64,000 nucleotides of DNA from NCBI GenBank assembly GCA_017854255.1, contig JAFMIA010000003.1, positions 35,288-99,287 of the forward strand, written 5' to 3'. Below are positions 9,312-17,428 of this stretch, piece after piece. Under the pieces are notes generated by a model that saw only the letters and a program-made list of their open reading frames with translations, was not told the DNA's origin and did not search any database. The position numbers and the translations under genes were made by a program. This DNA is from Pseudomonadales bacterium (GTDB lineage Bacteria > Pseudomonadota > Gammaproteobacteria > Pseudomonadales > Azotimanducaceae). The stretch's first letter is position 1. Each line of letters begins with the position of its first letter.

Positions 9312-9890
9312 ATGAACAGTGCGTTTTCGACCATCATACTTGCCGGCGGGAAAGGCCAGCGATTGGGCGGGCAGGATAAAGGTCTCGTGCCCTATCAGGG
9401 TCATCCCCTTATCCATCGCAGCGTTGGATTAGCGCGCCAATGCAGTAACGCGATTATCATCAGCGCCAATCGAAATGTCGCAAGATATGAAGCCTTTGCC
9501 GAGTCGGTCGTTCAAGACAACACGCCAAACTATGGTGGCCCTTTATTGGGCATTCAAGCCTGTGCCAACAGGGTTTTAACAAATTACACATTGATCATGG
9601 CCTGCGACCTACCGAGACTGACGATTGATCTAGTACAACCCTTACAAAGCGCTTTGCTGGATCAGGGGCCCCAACTCGATGCGGTCGTTTATCGGCAAAA
9701 TGGCTTTTTACAGTGCGGGTTGGTTGCAATCAGAACAGCCGCACTCGCCTCAATCGATTCTGAACTGGAACATGGCCAACGCTCGATAAAAAGATGGCTA
9801 GAATCGTTATCGCTTTTAGTGCTCGACAGTGATGACGCATACGCGTTCACGAACTTTAATACTCCAAACAGCTTCACAACCGCGTTGTAA
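9312..9890 (+). CDS. mobA: Molybdenum cofactor guanylyltransferase MobA
   Basis: A 192-residue cytoplasmic nucleotidyltransferase that joins GMP to molybdopterin to give the guanine dinucleotide cofactor used by DMSO-reductase-family enzymes. Family features are the N-terminal nucleotide-binding LAGGKGQRLGGQDKGLVPY (about residues 10-28), the NYGGPLLGI loop and the metal-binding ACDLP. The protein is compact but complete. No other molybdopterin genes are near it. A strong terminator hairpin lies at 10024-10058, about 130 bases after the stop. Confidence 0.93.
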   Translation: MNSAFSTIILAGGKGQRLGGQDKGLVPYQGHPLIHRSVGLARQCSNAIIISANRNVARYEAFAESVVQDNTPNYGGPLLGIQACANRVLTNYTLIMACDLPRLTIDLVQPLQSALLDQGPQLDAVVYRQNGFLQCGLVAIRTAALASIDSELEHGQRSIKRWLESLSLLVLDSDDAYAFTNFNTPNSFTTAL

Positions 9891-10023
9891 CCTAAAGCGA
9901 GATGGCCCACTGCAAACGACGAACCAATTGTAAAGTGTGGGGAAAGCGGCCGCCTTCCTGCACCTCGGCAAACTATCACCGCAACACCGATTTAAACGCG
10001 GCCGCGCGCTAACTTTTTTCAGG

Positions 10024-10058
10024 CAATAAAAAAGCCCTATAAAAGGGCTTTTTTATTG
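10024..10058. terminator. Bidirectional intrinsic terminator
   Basis: A perfect 15-base-pair inverted repeat with a five-base loop. The stem has an inner GGGC/GCCC core flanked by A-tract on one side and T-tract on the other, so it reads as an intrinsic terminator on both strands. It lies between the convergent ends of mobA (plus) and the histone-like gene (minus) and would serve both. Confidence 0.92.
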
Positions 10059-10093
10059 TCCAGCGCATTGATAAGCGCTGATGGTTTTGACAC

Positions 10094-10423
10094 CTACTTC
10101 TTTTTCTTAGCAGCCGCTTTCTTAGGAGCGGCTTTCTTAGCAGCAGCCTTCTTAGGAGCCGCTTTCTTAGCAGCCGCCTTCTTAGGCGCGGCTTTCTTAG
10201 CAGCCGCTTTCTTAGGAGCAGCTTTCTTAGCAGCCGCTTTCTTAGGAGCAGCTTTCTTAGCAGCCGCTTTCTTCGGAGCAGCTTTCTTAGCAGCCGCTTT
10301 CTTTGGTGCTGCTTTTTTAGGCGCCGCTTTCTTAGCGACTACTTTTTTAGCAACGACTTTTTTCGCAACTGCTTTCTTAGCAGCAGGCTTTTTCTTTGCA
10401 GCAGGTTTCTTTTTTGCGACCAC
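10094..10423 (-). CDS. Histone H1-like, Lys/Ala/Pro-rich repetitive DNA-binding protein
   Basis: A 109-residue protein made almost entirely of Lys, Ala, Pro and Val. It has a [12 protein letters not shown] N-terminus, an [10 protein letters not shown] section, and then about seven copies of a ten-residue unit close to [10 protein letters not shown], ending KKKK. It is a member of the eukaryotic-H1-like tails found in bacteria (AlgP/HctB-like) that bind DNA through charge. Start is GTG (10423-10421), with a clean AAGGAG eight bases upstream. A long open frame on the opposite strand (poly-Ala/Phe/Leu) is a mirror artefact of the 30-bp repeat. The exact role here is unknown; chromatin compaction or regulation is inferred from composition. 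Confidence 0.88.
   Translation of the reverse strand: MVAKKKPAAKKKPAAKKAVAKKVVAKKVVAKKAAPKKAAPKKAAAKKAAPKKAAAKKAAPKKAAAKKAAPKKAAAKKAAPKKAAAKKAAPKKAAAKKAAPKKAAAKKKK
10110..10340. repeat. 30-bp tandem repeat inside the histone-like gene
   Basis: Imperfect tandem copies of a 30-base unit, each encoding one ten-residue Lys/Ala/Pro repeat on the minus strand. Copies differ mainly at third codon positions. That points to selection on the protein and some age, with later copy-number change by slippage remaining possible. Confidence 0.85.
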
Positions 10424-10647
10424 AGTTAATACTCCTTTAGTGACTTTTACTTTTAAGACTCACTCATTTTAGCTATGAAGCATCTCCTCGGCATAACTCA
10501 GAATCATAGCGTAATTCAGAGCTGGGGTAACATCGATGCGCTGGGGTCAAGTTTAGAAAATTCTCTCCACTTTGCACACCTTTTTTTTAAAAAGAAAACA
10601 CAACAAAAATCGACCCTAATTTGTTCGCCGGTGTTCTTAGCCGAGCC

Positions 10648-11298
10648 CTAAAGCGCCTTAAGTGTTTTTTGAACCATAGACTTAATTTCGTCGGTGGTCC
10701 CTTGTCCATCGATCATCGCGTATTGCGCGCCGGTTTGGGCTGTGAGGGATTTATAAAACGCGACCAGCGGTGCGGTTTGATCGAGATAAACCCGAAGACG
10801 ATCCCGAATCGTTTCTTCTTGATCGTCATCTCGCTGAACAAGGGCCTCGCCTGTTTCATCGTCGATGTTCGCGGTTTTAGGCGGATGATATAAAACATGA
10901 TAGGTCCGACCAGAACCGGGATGAACGCGGCGCCCACTCAAACGCTTTATAATTTCCTCATCCGGCACCGTGATCTCGATCACATAATCAATTTCTACAC
11001 CGGCATTTTTTAACGCTTCCGCCTGAGGAATCGTTCGAGGAAATCCATCGAACAAAAAGCCCTCTCGGCAATCGTCTTGTTGCAAACGCGCTTTCACTAA
11101 ATTGATTATGATGTCATCGGTCACTAATTCACCACGATCCATCACCCCCTTCACTTCAAGTCCCAAGGGCGTTTGATCCTTAATCGCCTGCCTTAACATG
11201 TCGCCGGTTGAAATTTGGGGAATGCCATAGGCTTCAGTAATGAACTGCGCCTGCGTTCCCTTGCCAACCCCTGGCGCACCTAACAAGATTAATCGCAT
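10648..11298 (-). CDS. adk: Adenylate kinase
   Basis: A 216-residue cytoplasmic enzyme that interconverts ATP and AMP with two ADP. It has the P-loop [10 protein letters not shown] (residues 7-16), the AMP-site ISTGDMLR, the signature [14 protein letters not shown], and a long-form LID domain around residues 122-160 ([13 protein letters not shown]). The LID lacks the four-cysteine zinc site of Gram-positive forms, as expected in proteobacteria. It lies 30 bases after relA on the same strand. The sequence ends in a typical KTLKAL tail. Confidence 0.98.
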   Translation of the reverse strand: MRLILLGAPGVGKGTQAQFITEAYGIPQISTGDMLRQAIKDQTPLGLEVKGVMDRGELVTDDIIINLVKARLQQDDCREGFLFDGFPRTIPQAEALKNAGVEIDYVIEITVPDEEIIKRLSGRRVHPGSGRTYHVLYHPPKTANIDDETGEALVQRDDDQEETIRDRLRVYLDQTAPLVAFYKSLTAQTGAQYAMIDGQGTTDEIKSMVQKTLKAL

Positions 11299-11328
11299 AA
11301 AATTCCCTTACCCTTTTTAACTTTATTT

Positions 11329-13545
11329 TTAACTTGTGAATCGACGTGCCGACACAACATTCGGAATCTTTTGCATCATTTCTAAAACCTTAATCAAGGT
11401 TTTCAAAGATTCAACTTCAATCGTCATATCAATATCAACGCGCTGAGCAACCTGGTCCGTAACAGAATGTAACCTAATCACGTTTATGGCTTCTTTGACA
11501 AACAACGCGGTTATATCAAACAGAAGACCAGACCGATCATAGGCTTCAACTTTTAAGTCCACGGAAAAGACGGCTTGTGCACCCTCTTGCCAAGACAATC
11601 GCATCAACCGACCGTAAGCATCGCCCTGAAGCACCTCGACGCATTCTTGAACGTGCACGCCAACAATACCCGTGTCACTGATAATACCCGCGATAGAATC
11701 TCCGAGCACTGGATTACAACACTTTGCGATTTCATGCGCTCGACCGCCCAGGCCTTTAATTAATCTGGGCGCGAGATCCGTATCAAAGCCAAGGGGAAGC
11801 TGAGAAGACTTCCGGATATCCAATTCATTAACAGCTACCCATTCAGCGACATCTGACAACTGAAGGTCACCTCGTCCAAGGGCGACCAAGAATTCCTCCT
11901 CATCTGAAAAACCAAAAGCAGCACCAATCAAAACTTTCCGTGCCGCATCAATCCCCAATTGACGGAGTTCACCTTCAACGAGTCGCTGCCCTTCTTCCAG
12001 ATTTTTTTTGCGTTCCCGAAGCCCAAACCAAGCTTGGATTTTTGTTTTCGCTTTGGAGGTTGTCACATATCCTAAATGAGCATGGAGCCACTCGCGTCTG
12101 GGTAAGGCCTCATTACCTGTGATCACCTCAACATGATCTCCGGAGATCAAAACCTGGTTGAGCGAAACCACCTTGCCATTGACCTTTGCACCACGACACT
12201 TATGGCCAATCTCAGTGTGAACCTTGTAGGCAAAATCAACGGGGGTTGCCCCGGGCGGCATGTCGATCACATGACCGTCAGGGGTAAACAAATAAACTCG
12301 GTCAAGACTCACATTGGCCATCATTTCACTAGCGGACTCGGGCAAGTTCTTCACCTCATCTTGCCATTCAATCACTTGCCGCAACCAAGACAAACGGCGT
12401 TCATAACGCTCGACGCGGCCAGTTGGCGACTTTTCCTTGTAGGTCCAATGCGCGCAGACCCCATACTCGGCTTCATGGTGCATCCCTTCCGTTCGAATTT
12501 GAACTTCCAAGATTTTGCCCTCCGGGCCAATAACTGCCGTGTGAAGGGACTGATAACCATTGTCTTTTGGATTCGCAATGTAATCATCAAACTCATTGGG
12601 GATATTGCGCCAAAGGTTATGCACAACCCCTAAAGCCCGATAGCAGTCATCCGATGAGTTAACCAAGATTCGAATCGCGCGAACATCATAGACTTCAGAA
12701 AAGGCGATGCCTTTTCGGTTCATCTTTTTCCAAATACTACAGATATGTTTTGCTCGGCCTTCAAGACTTGCTTTGAGCTTCACAAGCTCAAGTTTGGACT
12801 CAAGGGATTCCAGCACAGAGCCGATATAGCGATCTCGCATCGTCCGCTTTTCATCAAGCAAGGCTGCAATCCGGCGATACGCATCGGGCTCTGTAAACCG
12901 AAAAGCGAGATCTTCTAGCTCCCACTTCAAGTGCCCTATACCAAGACGATGGGCCAACGGTGCATAGATTTCAGTGATTTCTTGCGCAAGCCTTAATTGC
13001 TTGCTTCGATCTGCGTGCCCGGCGGCCCTAATGGCGCAGGTTCTTTCCGCCAACTTAATCAGCGCAACGCGAATGTCATCGACCAAAGCCACAAGCATTT
13101 TCTTGGCCTGCTCAACCTGATCGGACGTCTCTCCCAAGACCATTTCATTTTTGAGAATATGGATATTGCTAATGGCGGCCATTTTCAGAACGCCCTCAAC
13201 CAAATTTGAAACCTTTTCACCAAATTGCTTACGGATGTGATTAACCGTAATTTGCTTCTCTCTTGCGGCTCGATAAACAATTGCGGCGATCAAGCCATCT
13301 TCATCAACTCGAAAATCTCGCAAAAGATCGGCAATTTCTAATCCCATAAAATAACTGCTGCGACCCGACGGCCAACCCGATCCCAACTGAATTGCTTTTT
13401 CCTCGGCTTGCGCCGACAGATCACAGGCTCGACTAATTCTGTCTAGATCCAAGTCTTCTCGGTCTGCGCCCAGCTCATTCAACCATTGCGCCCGATCAAA
13501 CTGACCCGCTTCAAAAACAATTCGCTGCTCTCGTGCCTTAACCAT
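11329..13545 (-). CDS. relA: GTP pyrophosphokinase RelA ((p)ppGpp synthetase I)
   Basis: A 738-residue ribosome-associated synthetase that makes (p)ppGpp when uncharged tRNA is sensed. Domains in order: a degenerate hydrolase domain with no HD metal pair (LIAAIVYRAAREK where SpoT has the HD/ED residues), the synthetase domain with EFDDYIANPK and GYQSLHTAV, TGS (VYLFTPDGHVIDMP), a helical/zinc-finger region with IAKCCNPV, and a C-terminal ACT domain (about 660-738). The lost hydrolase motif and the acidic EFDD loop indicate RelA and not bifunctional SpoT/Rel. It overlaps rlmD by eight bases, the same pairing as in E. coli and Pseudomonas. Confidence 0.96.
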   Translation of the reverse strand: MVKAREQRIVFEAGQFDRAQWLNELGADREDLDLDRISRACDLSAQAEEKAIQLGSGWPSGRSSYFMGLEIADLLRDFRVDEDGLIAAIVYRAAREKQITVNHIRKQFGEKVSNLVEGVLKMAAISNIHILKNEMVLGETSDQVEQAKKMLVALVDDIRVALIKLAERTCAIRAAGHADRSKQLRLAQEITEIYAPLAHRLGIGHLKWELEDLAFRFTEPDAYRRIAALLDEKRTMRDRYIGSVLESLESKLELVKLKASLEGRAKHICSIWKKMNRKGIAFSEVYDVRAIRILVNSSDDCYRALGVVHNLWRNIPNEFDDYIANPKDNGYQSLHTAVIGPEGKILEVQIRTEGMHHEAEYGVCAHWTYKEKSPTGRVERYERRLSWLRQVIEWQDEVKNLPESASEMMANVSLDRVYLFTPDGHVIDMPPGATPVDFAYKVHTEIGHKCRGAKVNGKVVSLNQVLISGDHVEVITGNEALPRREWLHAHLGYVTTSKAKTKIQAWFGLRERKKNLEEGQRLVEGELRQLGIDAARKVLIGAAFGFSDEEEFLVALGRGDLQLSDVAEWVAVNELDIRKSSQLPLGFDTDLAPRLIKGLGGRAHEIAKCCNPVLGDSIAGIISDTGIVGVHVQECVEVLQGDAYGRLMRLSWQEGAQAVFSVDLKVEAYDRSGLLFDITALFVKEAINVIRLHSVTDQVAQRVDIDMTIEVESLKTLIKVLEMMQKIPNVVSARRFTS

Positions 13546-14842
13546 TTTTTGAGCCTCGACTGAAACAGGCGATCGATTCCATATGCGCGGTATGGGGAAA
13601 CATATCGATCATCCCAAGATGATCCAACTGAAATCCGCCTGCACGCAGGATGTCCGCGTCCCGTCTCAGCGTCTTTGGATTACAGGACACGTAAACTATT
13701 TTGTTGCACGCGCTGGCAACGAGCTTCTGGCAAACCAGTTCCGCTCCGGACCTAGGTGGATCCAAAAGCGCTTTATTGATCTGGGGCAAAACAAGCGATG
13801 CGCTTTCAGATTGGTAGAGGTCCGCGACCTCAAAGGAGACATTGCCCAAACCATTGAGCTGGGCATTGCTACTGGCTCTGTCAACACTGGCTCTGGATGC
13901 TTCAAGACCAATCACGCGAGCGGCCCGTTGTGCGACCGCCAGGGAGAAATTACCAATCCCGCAAAAGGCATCTAAGACCAAATCCTCCGAATTTAAGTCA
14001 AGCAAATCTAAGGCAAGGTTCACCATGTTTTGGTTCACGGCTTGGTTGACTTGGGTGAAGTCCATTGGATGAAACTCAAACACCAAGCCTTGATCGGTTA
14101 AGCGGTAATGCAACAAGGGATTGGCACCGTCATCGAGGGGCTTAACCGAGTCAGGACCTTTGGATTGCAACAAAATCATAACCTTATGCGCGCCCTGAAA
14201 TGCCGCGAACGCCGCCAAGTCCTCAGACGACAAAATTGCCAGATGCCGAACAACCAAGGCTACGGCGCCACTCGAGGCCGCCACTTCTATTTGAGGAATC
14301 GTGCTGCGACTGTCTAGGCCGTCAATCAGGCGAGACAGCGGCTCAATCAGTCTTGCAAGTTCAGGGACCAACACCTGACAGGACGTCATCTCGGTAATAT
14401 AGGCTGAGCCGACCTCTCGAAAACCAATCAAGGTTCGGCCCTTCTTAACAACATGCTTAACCCCAAGGCGGGCTTTACTCCGATAGCCAACTGCATCACC
14501 TGAAAGCGTCGGGATCCACTGCTTGGGTGAGCAGTCATCGAACAAAGCCTGCAACCAATCACGCTTAAACGCCAGTTGCGCCGAACGATCAAAATGCTGG
14601 AAGGAGCAACCGCCACATTGCGCGGCGTGCGCGCACACAGGGATCACACGCGCCGGATGATCCTGTTCGATATTTTGAGCTTGACACACCCACTGACCCT
14701 TTTTTTTCTTCAAAGGAACAATAAGCGCTTGCTCTCCTGGCAAAAGCCCATGGATTGCAAATCGAGCGTCTTCGCTGACGCAGGTCCCCTCAATCGTCAA
14801 GGTATGTCCGACGTCGGTAAACGGCAGTTTCTTCTTTCGCAT
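13538..14842 (-). CDS. rlmD: 23S rRNA (uracil-1939-C5)-methyltransferase RlmD
   Basis: A 434-residue methyltransferase that modifies U1939 of 23S rRNA. It has an N-terminal TRAM domain (about residues 5-65) and cysteines for a 4Fe-4S cluster (CAHAAQCGGCSFQH, about residues 71-84, with a further Cys near 155). The SAM motif is LDAFCGIGNFSLAVA, followed by the catalytic and RNA-binding motifs LLDPPRSGAE and IVYVSCNPKTLRRD. All expected motifs are intact. The 3' end overlaps relA by eight bases. The gene upstream is cysM, 62 bases away on the same strand. Confidence 0.96.
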   Translation of the reverse strand: MRKKKLPFTDVGHTLTIEGTCVSEDARFAIHGLLPGEQALIVPLKKKKGQWVCQAQNIEQDHPARVIPVCAHAAQCGGCSFQHFDRSAQLAFKRDWLQALFDDCSPKQWIPTLSGDAVGYRSKARLGVKHVVKKGRTLIGFREVGSAYITEMTSCQVLVPELARLIEPLSRLIDGLDSRSTIPQIEVAASSGAVALVVRHLAILSSEDLAAFAAFQGAHKVMILLQSKGPDSVKPLDDGANPLLHYRLTDQGLVFEFHPMDFTQVNQAVNQNMVNLALDLLDLNSEDLVLDAFCGIGNFSLAVAQRAARVIGLEASRASVDRASSNAQLNGLGNVSFEVADLYQSESASLVLPQINKALLDPPRSGAELVCQKLVASACNKIVYVSCNPKTLRRDADILRAGGFQLDHLGMIDMFPHTAHMESIACFSRGSKNG

Positions 14843-14904
14843 AATCGCAGCCGGTAGCGTTTGGTGGACAACCCCAGACTAACGTTCAGGGCCAAACCGG
14901 CATT

Positions 14905-15804
14905 TTATGCCAAGTCGGCAGTATATACACCCGTCGATAAGTAGCGATCGCCACGATCACAGATAATGGCAACAATCGTTGCATTTTCAACCAGCGCGCT
15001 GATCTTAAGCGCCGCCGCCACCGAGCCGCCGGACGAAACCCCAGCGAAGATCCCCTCCTCACGGGCCAGCCGGCGCATCATGGCCTCGGCATCCTTCTGA
15101 TCGATATCCATGACTCGATCGACGCCTTCTGGCCGATAAATCTTTGGAAGATAAGCTGTGGGCCAGCGCCGAATGCCAGGAATCGCTTGACCCTCAACGG
15201 GCTGCAAACCGATAATTTCTACTTCAGGTTTGACTTCACCGAAGTATCGACCGACCCCCATAATGGTCCCGGTGGTTCCCATCGAGCTCACGAAATGCGT
15301 GACCTCGCCATTCGTCTGACGCATGATTTCTGGCCCCGTACCATGATAGTGCGCAAGTGGGTTATCAGGATTTGCAAATTGATCCAGCACAATACCGTCG
15401 CCGGCCTGCATCATCGACTGTGCAAGATCGCGCGCGCCTTCCATGCCTTCTTGCTGTGTCACCAAAATGAGTTCTGCACCATAGGCCTGCATTGCCGCTT
15501 TGCGTTCGGCACTCATATGCGCGGGCATGATCAATTTCAAACGATATCCTTTTATCGCAGCCGCCATGGCCAAGGCGATTCCCGTGTTACCGCTGGTTGC
15601 CTCGATCAACACATCTCCCGGTTGAATCACGCCGCGCTGTTCTGCGCGCTGAATCATGCTCAGGGCGGGTCTATCCTTGACCGAGCCGGCCGGGTTATTG
15701 CCCTCAAGCTTTGCGAGCACGGTGTTGCTGGTCACCCCTGGTAAGCGCTGTAAGCGAACCAAAGGGGTTTCTCCGACGCATTCCTCAATCGTTGGGTACT
15801 GGAT
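14905..15804 (-). CDS. cysM: Cysteine synthase B (O-acetylserine sulfhydrylase) CysM, likely AUC/AUU start
   Basis: A PLP enzyme that makes cysteine from O-acetylserine and sulfide or thiosulfate. The PLP-lysine motif is GNNPAGSVKDRPALSM, the substrate loop is EATSGNTGIALAM, and SMGTTGTIMGV and GIFAGVSSGGSVA are also present. The first ordinary start in frame is TTG at 15762, but it would remove QYPTIEECVGETPL, which is conserved at the CysM N-terminus. This stretch is encoded in frame directly upstream, back to a TGA at 15822-15820, with no ATG, GTG or TTG available. An AAGGAG (15816-15811) lies 6 bases before an ATC (15804) and 3 before an ATT (15807). I therefore place the start at 15804, giving 299 residues, the usual family length. 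Function is certain; the start codon is an inference. Confidence 0.93.
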   Translation of the reverse strand: MQYPTIEECVGETPLVRLQRLPGVTSNTVLAKLEGNNPAGSVKDRPALSMIQRAEQRGVIQPGDVLIEATSGNTGIALAMAAAIKGYRLKLIMPAHMSAERKAAMQAYGAELILVTQQEGMEGARDLAQSMMQAGDGIVLDQFANPDNPLAHYHGTGPEIMRQTNGEVTHFVSSMGTTGTIMGVGRYFGEVKPEVEIIGLQPVEGQAIPGIRRWPTAYLPKIYRPEGVDRVMDIDQKDAEAMMRRLAREEGIFAGVSSGGSVAAALKISALVENATIVAIICDRGDRYLSTGVYTADLA

Positions 15805-15807
15805 AAT

Positions 15808-16146
15808 GGGCTCCTTGCCTCACTGGCCGTTATGGATTACAAAAGCTTAATCGAATGCAGTCTTTCCTTGAACCATTGACTGCCTCTAAGCTCAGTTCAA
15901 TTCGGAATAAGGACATTTCAAAGGAAGCGATGACGCAATCAAAAACCGAAAAGCGCACCATAAAAAGGTAATCAAGCAGGCTAAACGGGACAGGCCAGCC
16001 TACTGGCTCGATCATAAGATTAAAGGCTTTGCACCGGACAGCACAGACGTTGAAACCCTCAAGACGGCAGTGCGACGATCAAGCAGGCTGACCCGTTTCT
16101 AACCTCGCACAAGGTCTTCGGTTGTTTTGCCGCCACGGGAGTCTTC
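15808..16146. other. Intergenic region with a frame-disrupted small basic reading frame
   Basis: 339 bases between the cysM start and the Hpt gene. It holds an open frame (15911-16102, plus strand) without a usual start. The frame encodes a Lys/Arg-rich peptide containing KRDRPAYWLDHKIKGF and ending in TAA. In the next frame, AAGGA followed four bases later by ATG (15930) opens a 13-codon basic peptide that stops at 15969-15971. An A-rich run (A-AAA-AGG, 15962-15968) lies just before that stop and could allow a -1 shift into the longer frame. No protein homologue was recognised. It may be a decayed gene, a shifted small gene, or nothing. Confidence 0.35.
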
Positions 16147-17034
16147 ATGTCAAACAGTCATATTGCTGCGGATAGCCAATCCGTTATGGTCCAAGGCGAG
16201 CCCAAGACCCAAGCGCTCGCCCAATCGCAAAACCTCATCTTCGTATTGACCAGTTACGCGCTCGATCCAAATCGAGCCATACTGACGCGATTGCTCATCG
16301 ATCTAGATCGAAAATTTATGCTTTTACCGATCGAACGCTTTACCCAAAGCGCCATTAAGATCGCAAAGACAGATCTGATTCTCATTGATGCGGTTCACTT
16401 AAGTCAGGCAGGTTGCGCGAGTCGTGTCCCCAAACTTCTCTTTGACTATCAGGATGCGTGCGCCGTTGTCAGCGACAAGGGTAATCAGACGCCAAGCACG
16501 AATCCTGAAAGATTTGTGTCCCATCAACAATTACGGCGACAGCTGTCTCTGCCGGCAACCGTTAACCGCCCTGCCTCCCCGCAGATCACCGTCTTAGACC
16601 ACAATCAAACCCCATCGCCAGAAAGGAACCTTTTAGCGGAAGCAGAGGTGGACGATAAGACGCCGGACTTAGCCTTGACGACCCCGAACTTGGAATCCCT
16701 GTTCGATCAAAAGCTCGCCATCGAACGCGCTCGCGGACAACGGAATTTGGCGATGGATCTATATCATCTACTCAAAGTCAGCCTCGAGGAGGACCTTGCT
16801 GATCTCGCGACGGCGCTTCGCGACAATGATTTGAGTCAGCTGCAACGCATATTACATAAATTATCCGGCGCGCTCGCGCTAACCGGTGCTCGTCAGCTAG
16901 AACAAGCTGTCGAGCGCGCCAAAAAGGCTTTAAAAACTGGCGAGGATCTCTCAGCGGCGCGCTCGGTCTTGCTTGCCGGTGAACCGCTATTGGCCCTGAT
17001 GAACCATGTTTCGTGGGAGGCGCCGCCTAAGTAA
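16147..17034 (+). CDS. Soluble protein with degenerate receiver and BarA/GacS-type Hpt domain
   Basis: A 295-residue protein with no membrane segment. Residues about 29-135 look like a decayed response-regulator receiver: DLILID places Asp81 at the phospho-acceptor position, but the acidic pair and the conserved Lys region are not recognisable. A Pro-rich linker follows. Residues about 182-290 form an Hpt domain with HKLSGALALTGARQLEQA, His237 being the expected phosphorylated residue. The Hpt resembles the C-terminal domain of GacS/BarA, and the gene lies between acpS and cysM-rlmD-relA, a position where gacS is found in Pseudomonas. This suggests a stripped-down BarA descendant without sensor and kinase domains. 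The start has GGGAG five bases upstream. The 3' end overlaps acpS by eight bases, convergently. Confidence 0.72.
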   Translation: MSNSHIAADSQSVMVQGEPKTQALAQSQNLIFVLTSYALDPNRAILTRLLIDLDRKFMLLPIERFTQSAIKIAKTDLILIDAVHLSQAGCASRVPKLLFDYQDACAVVSDKGNQTPSTNPERFVSHQQLRRQLSLPATVNRPASPQITVLDHNQTPSPERNLLAEAEVDDKTPDLALTTPNLESLFDQKLAIERARGQRNLAMDLYHLLKVSLEEDLADLATALRDNDLSQLQRILHKLSGALALTGARQLEQAVERAKKALKTGEDLSAARSVLLAGEPLLALMNHVSWEAPPK

Positions 17035-17428
17035 TCGGCGCCAAGCCCTCGGCGATGGCCACGCTCACGACGAACCCTGCCTCATCACTGAGTGATAGAT
17101 GCCAGCGCTGAACACCCAGACTGGCCGCTTTCGTTAAAGCCTCGCGCAATAACTTGACACTGGGTTGTCCGGCACTATTTCGCAGAACTTCGATTCGATT
17201 AAACTGCACGCCTTCGCGCATACCGGTACCCAGCGCTTTACTCACAGCCTCCTTTGCCGCAAATTGCTTTGCCACATAGGCAGTCCTGCTAGGCCCAACT
17301 TCGAATGCGTCAAACCGCGCGCGCTCGGCCTGGCTCAAGATTCGACCAACAAATCGATCCGGATGTCTTGCTAAGACCCGAGCAATCCGATCAATGCAGA
17401 CGAGGTCTGTACCAACACCAATAATCAT
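17027..17428 (-). CDS. acpS: Holo-[acyl-carrier-protein] synthase AcpS
   Basis: A 133-residue phosphopantetheinyl transferase that moves 4'-phosphopantetheine from CoA to apo-ACP, activating fatty-acid synthesis. The two magnesium-binding motifs are present: GTDLVCIDRI (Asp8) and KQFAAKEAVSKALGTG (Glu about 59). WHLSLSDE closes the fold. It overlaps recO by four bases. In many gammaproteobacteria pdxJ lies between recO and acpS; here it is absent. Confidence 0.96.
   Translation of the reverse strand: MIIGVGTDLVCIDRIARVLARHPDRFVGRILSQAERARFDAFEVGPSRTAYVAKQFAAKEAVSKALGTGMREGVQFNRIEVLRNSAGQPSVKLLREALTKAASLGVQRWHLSLSDEAGFVVSVAIAEGLAPIT

Noticed and set aside
10056..10472. Long plus-strand open frame rich in Phe, Ala and Leu
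   Set aside because: It is the reverse complement of the Lys/Ala/Pro repeat gene. The opposite frame has a ribosome-binding site and a terminator, and the composition is a mirror artefact.
12133..12633. 166-codon plus-strand frame inside relA
   Set aside because: Antisense to conserved synthetase and TGS domains, with no recognisable protein features.
15187..15744. 185-codon plus-strand frame opposite cysM
   Set aside because: Shadow of the PLP enzyme; His-rich composition results from reading its reverse strand.
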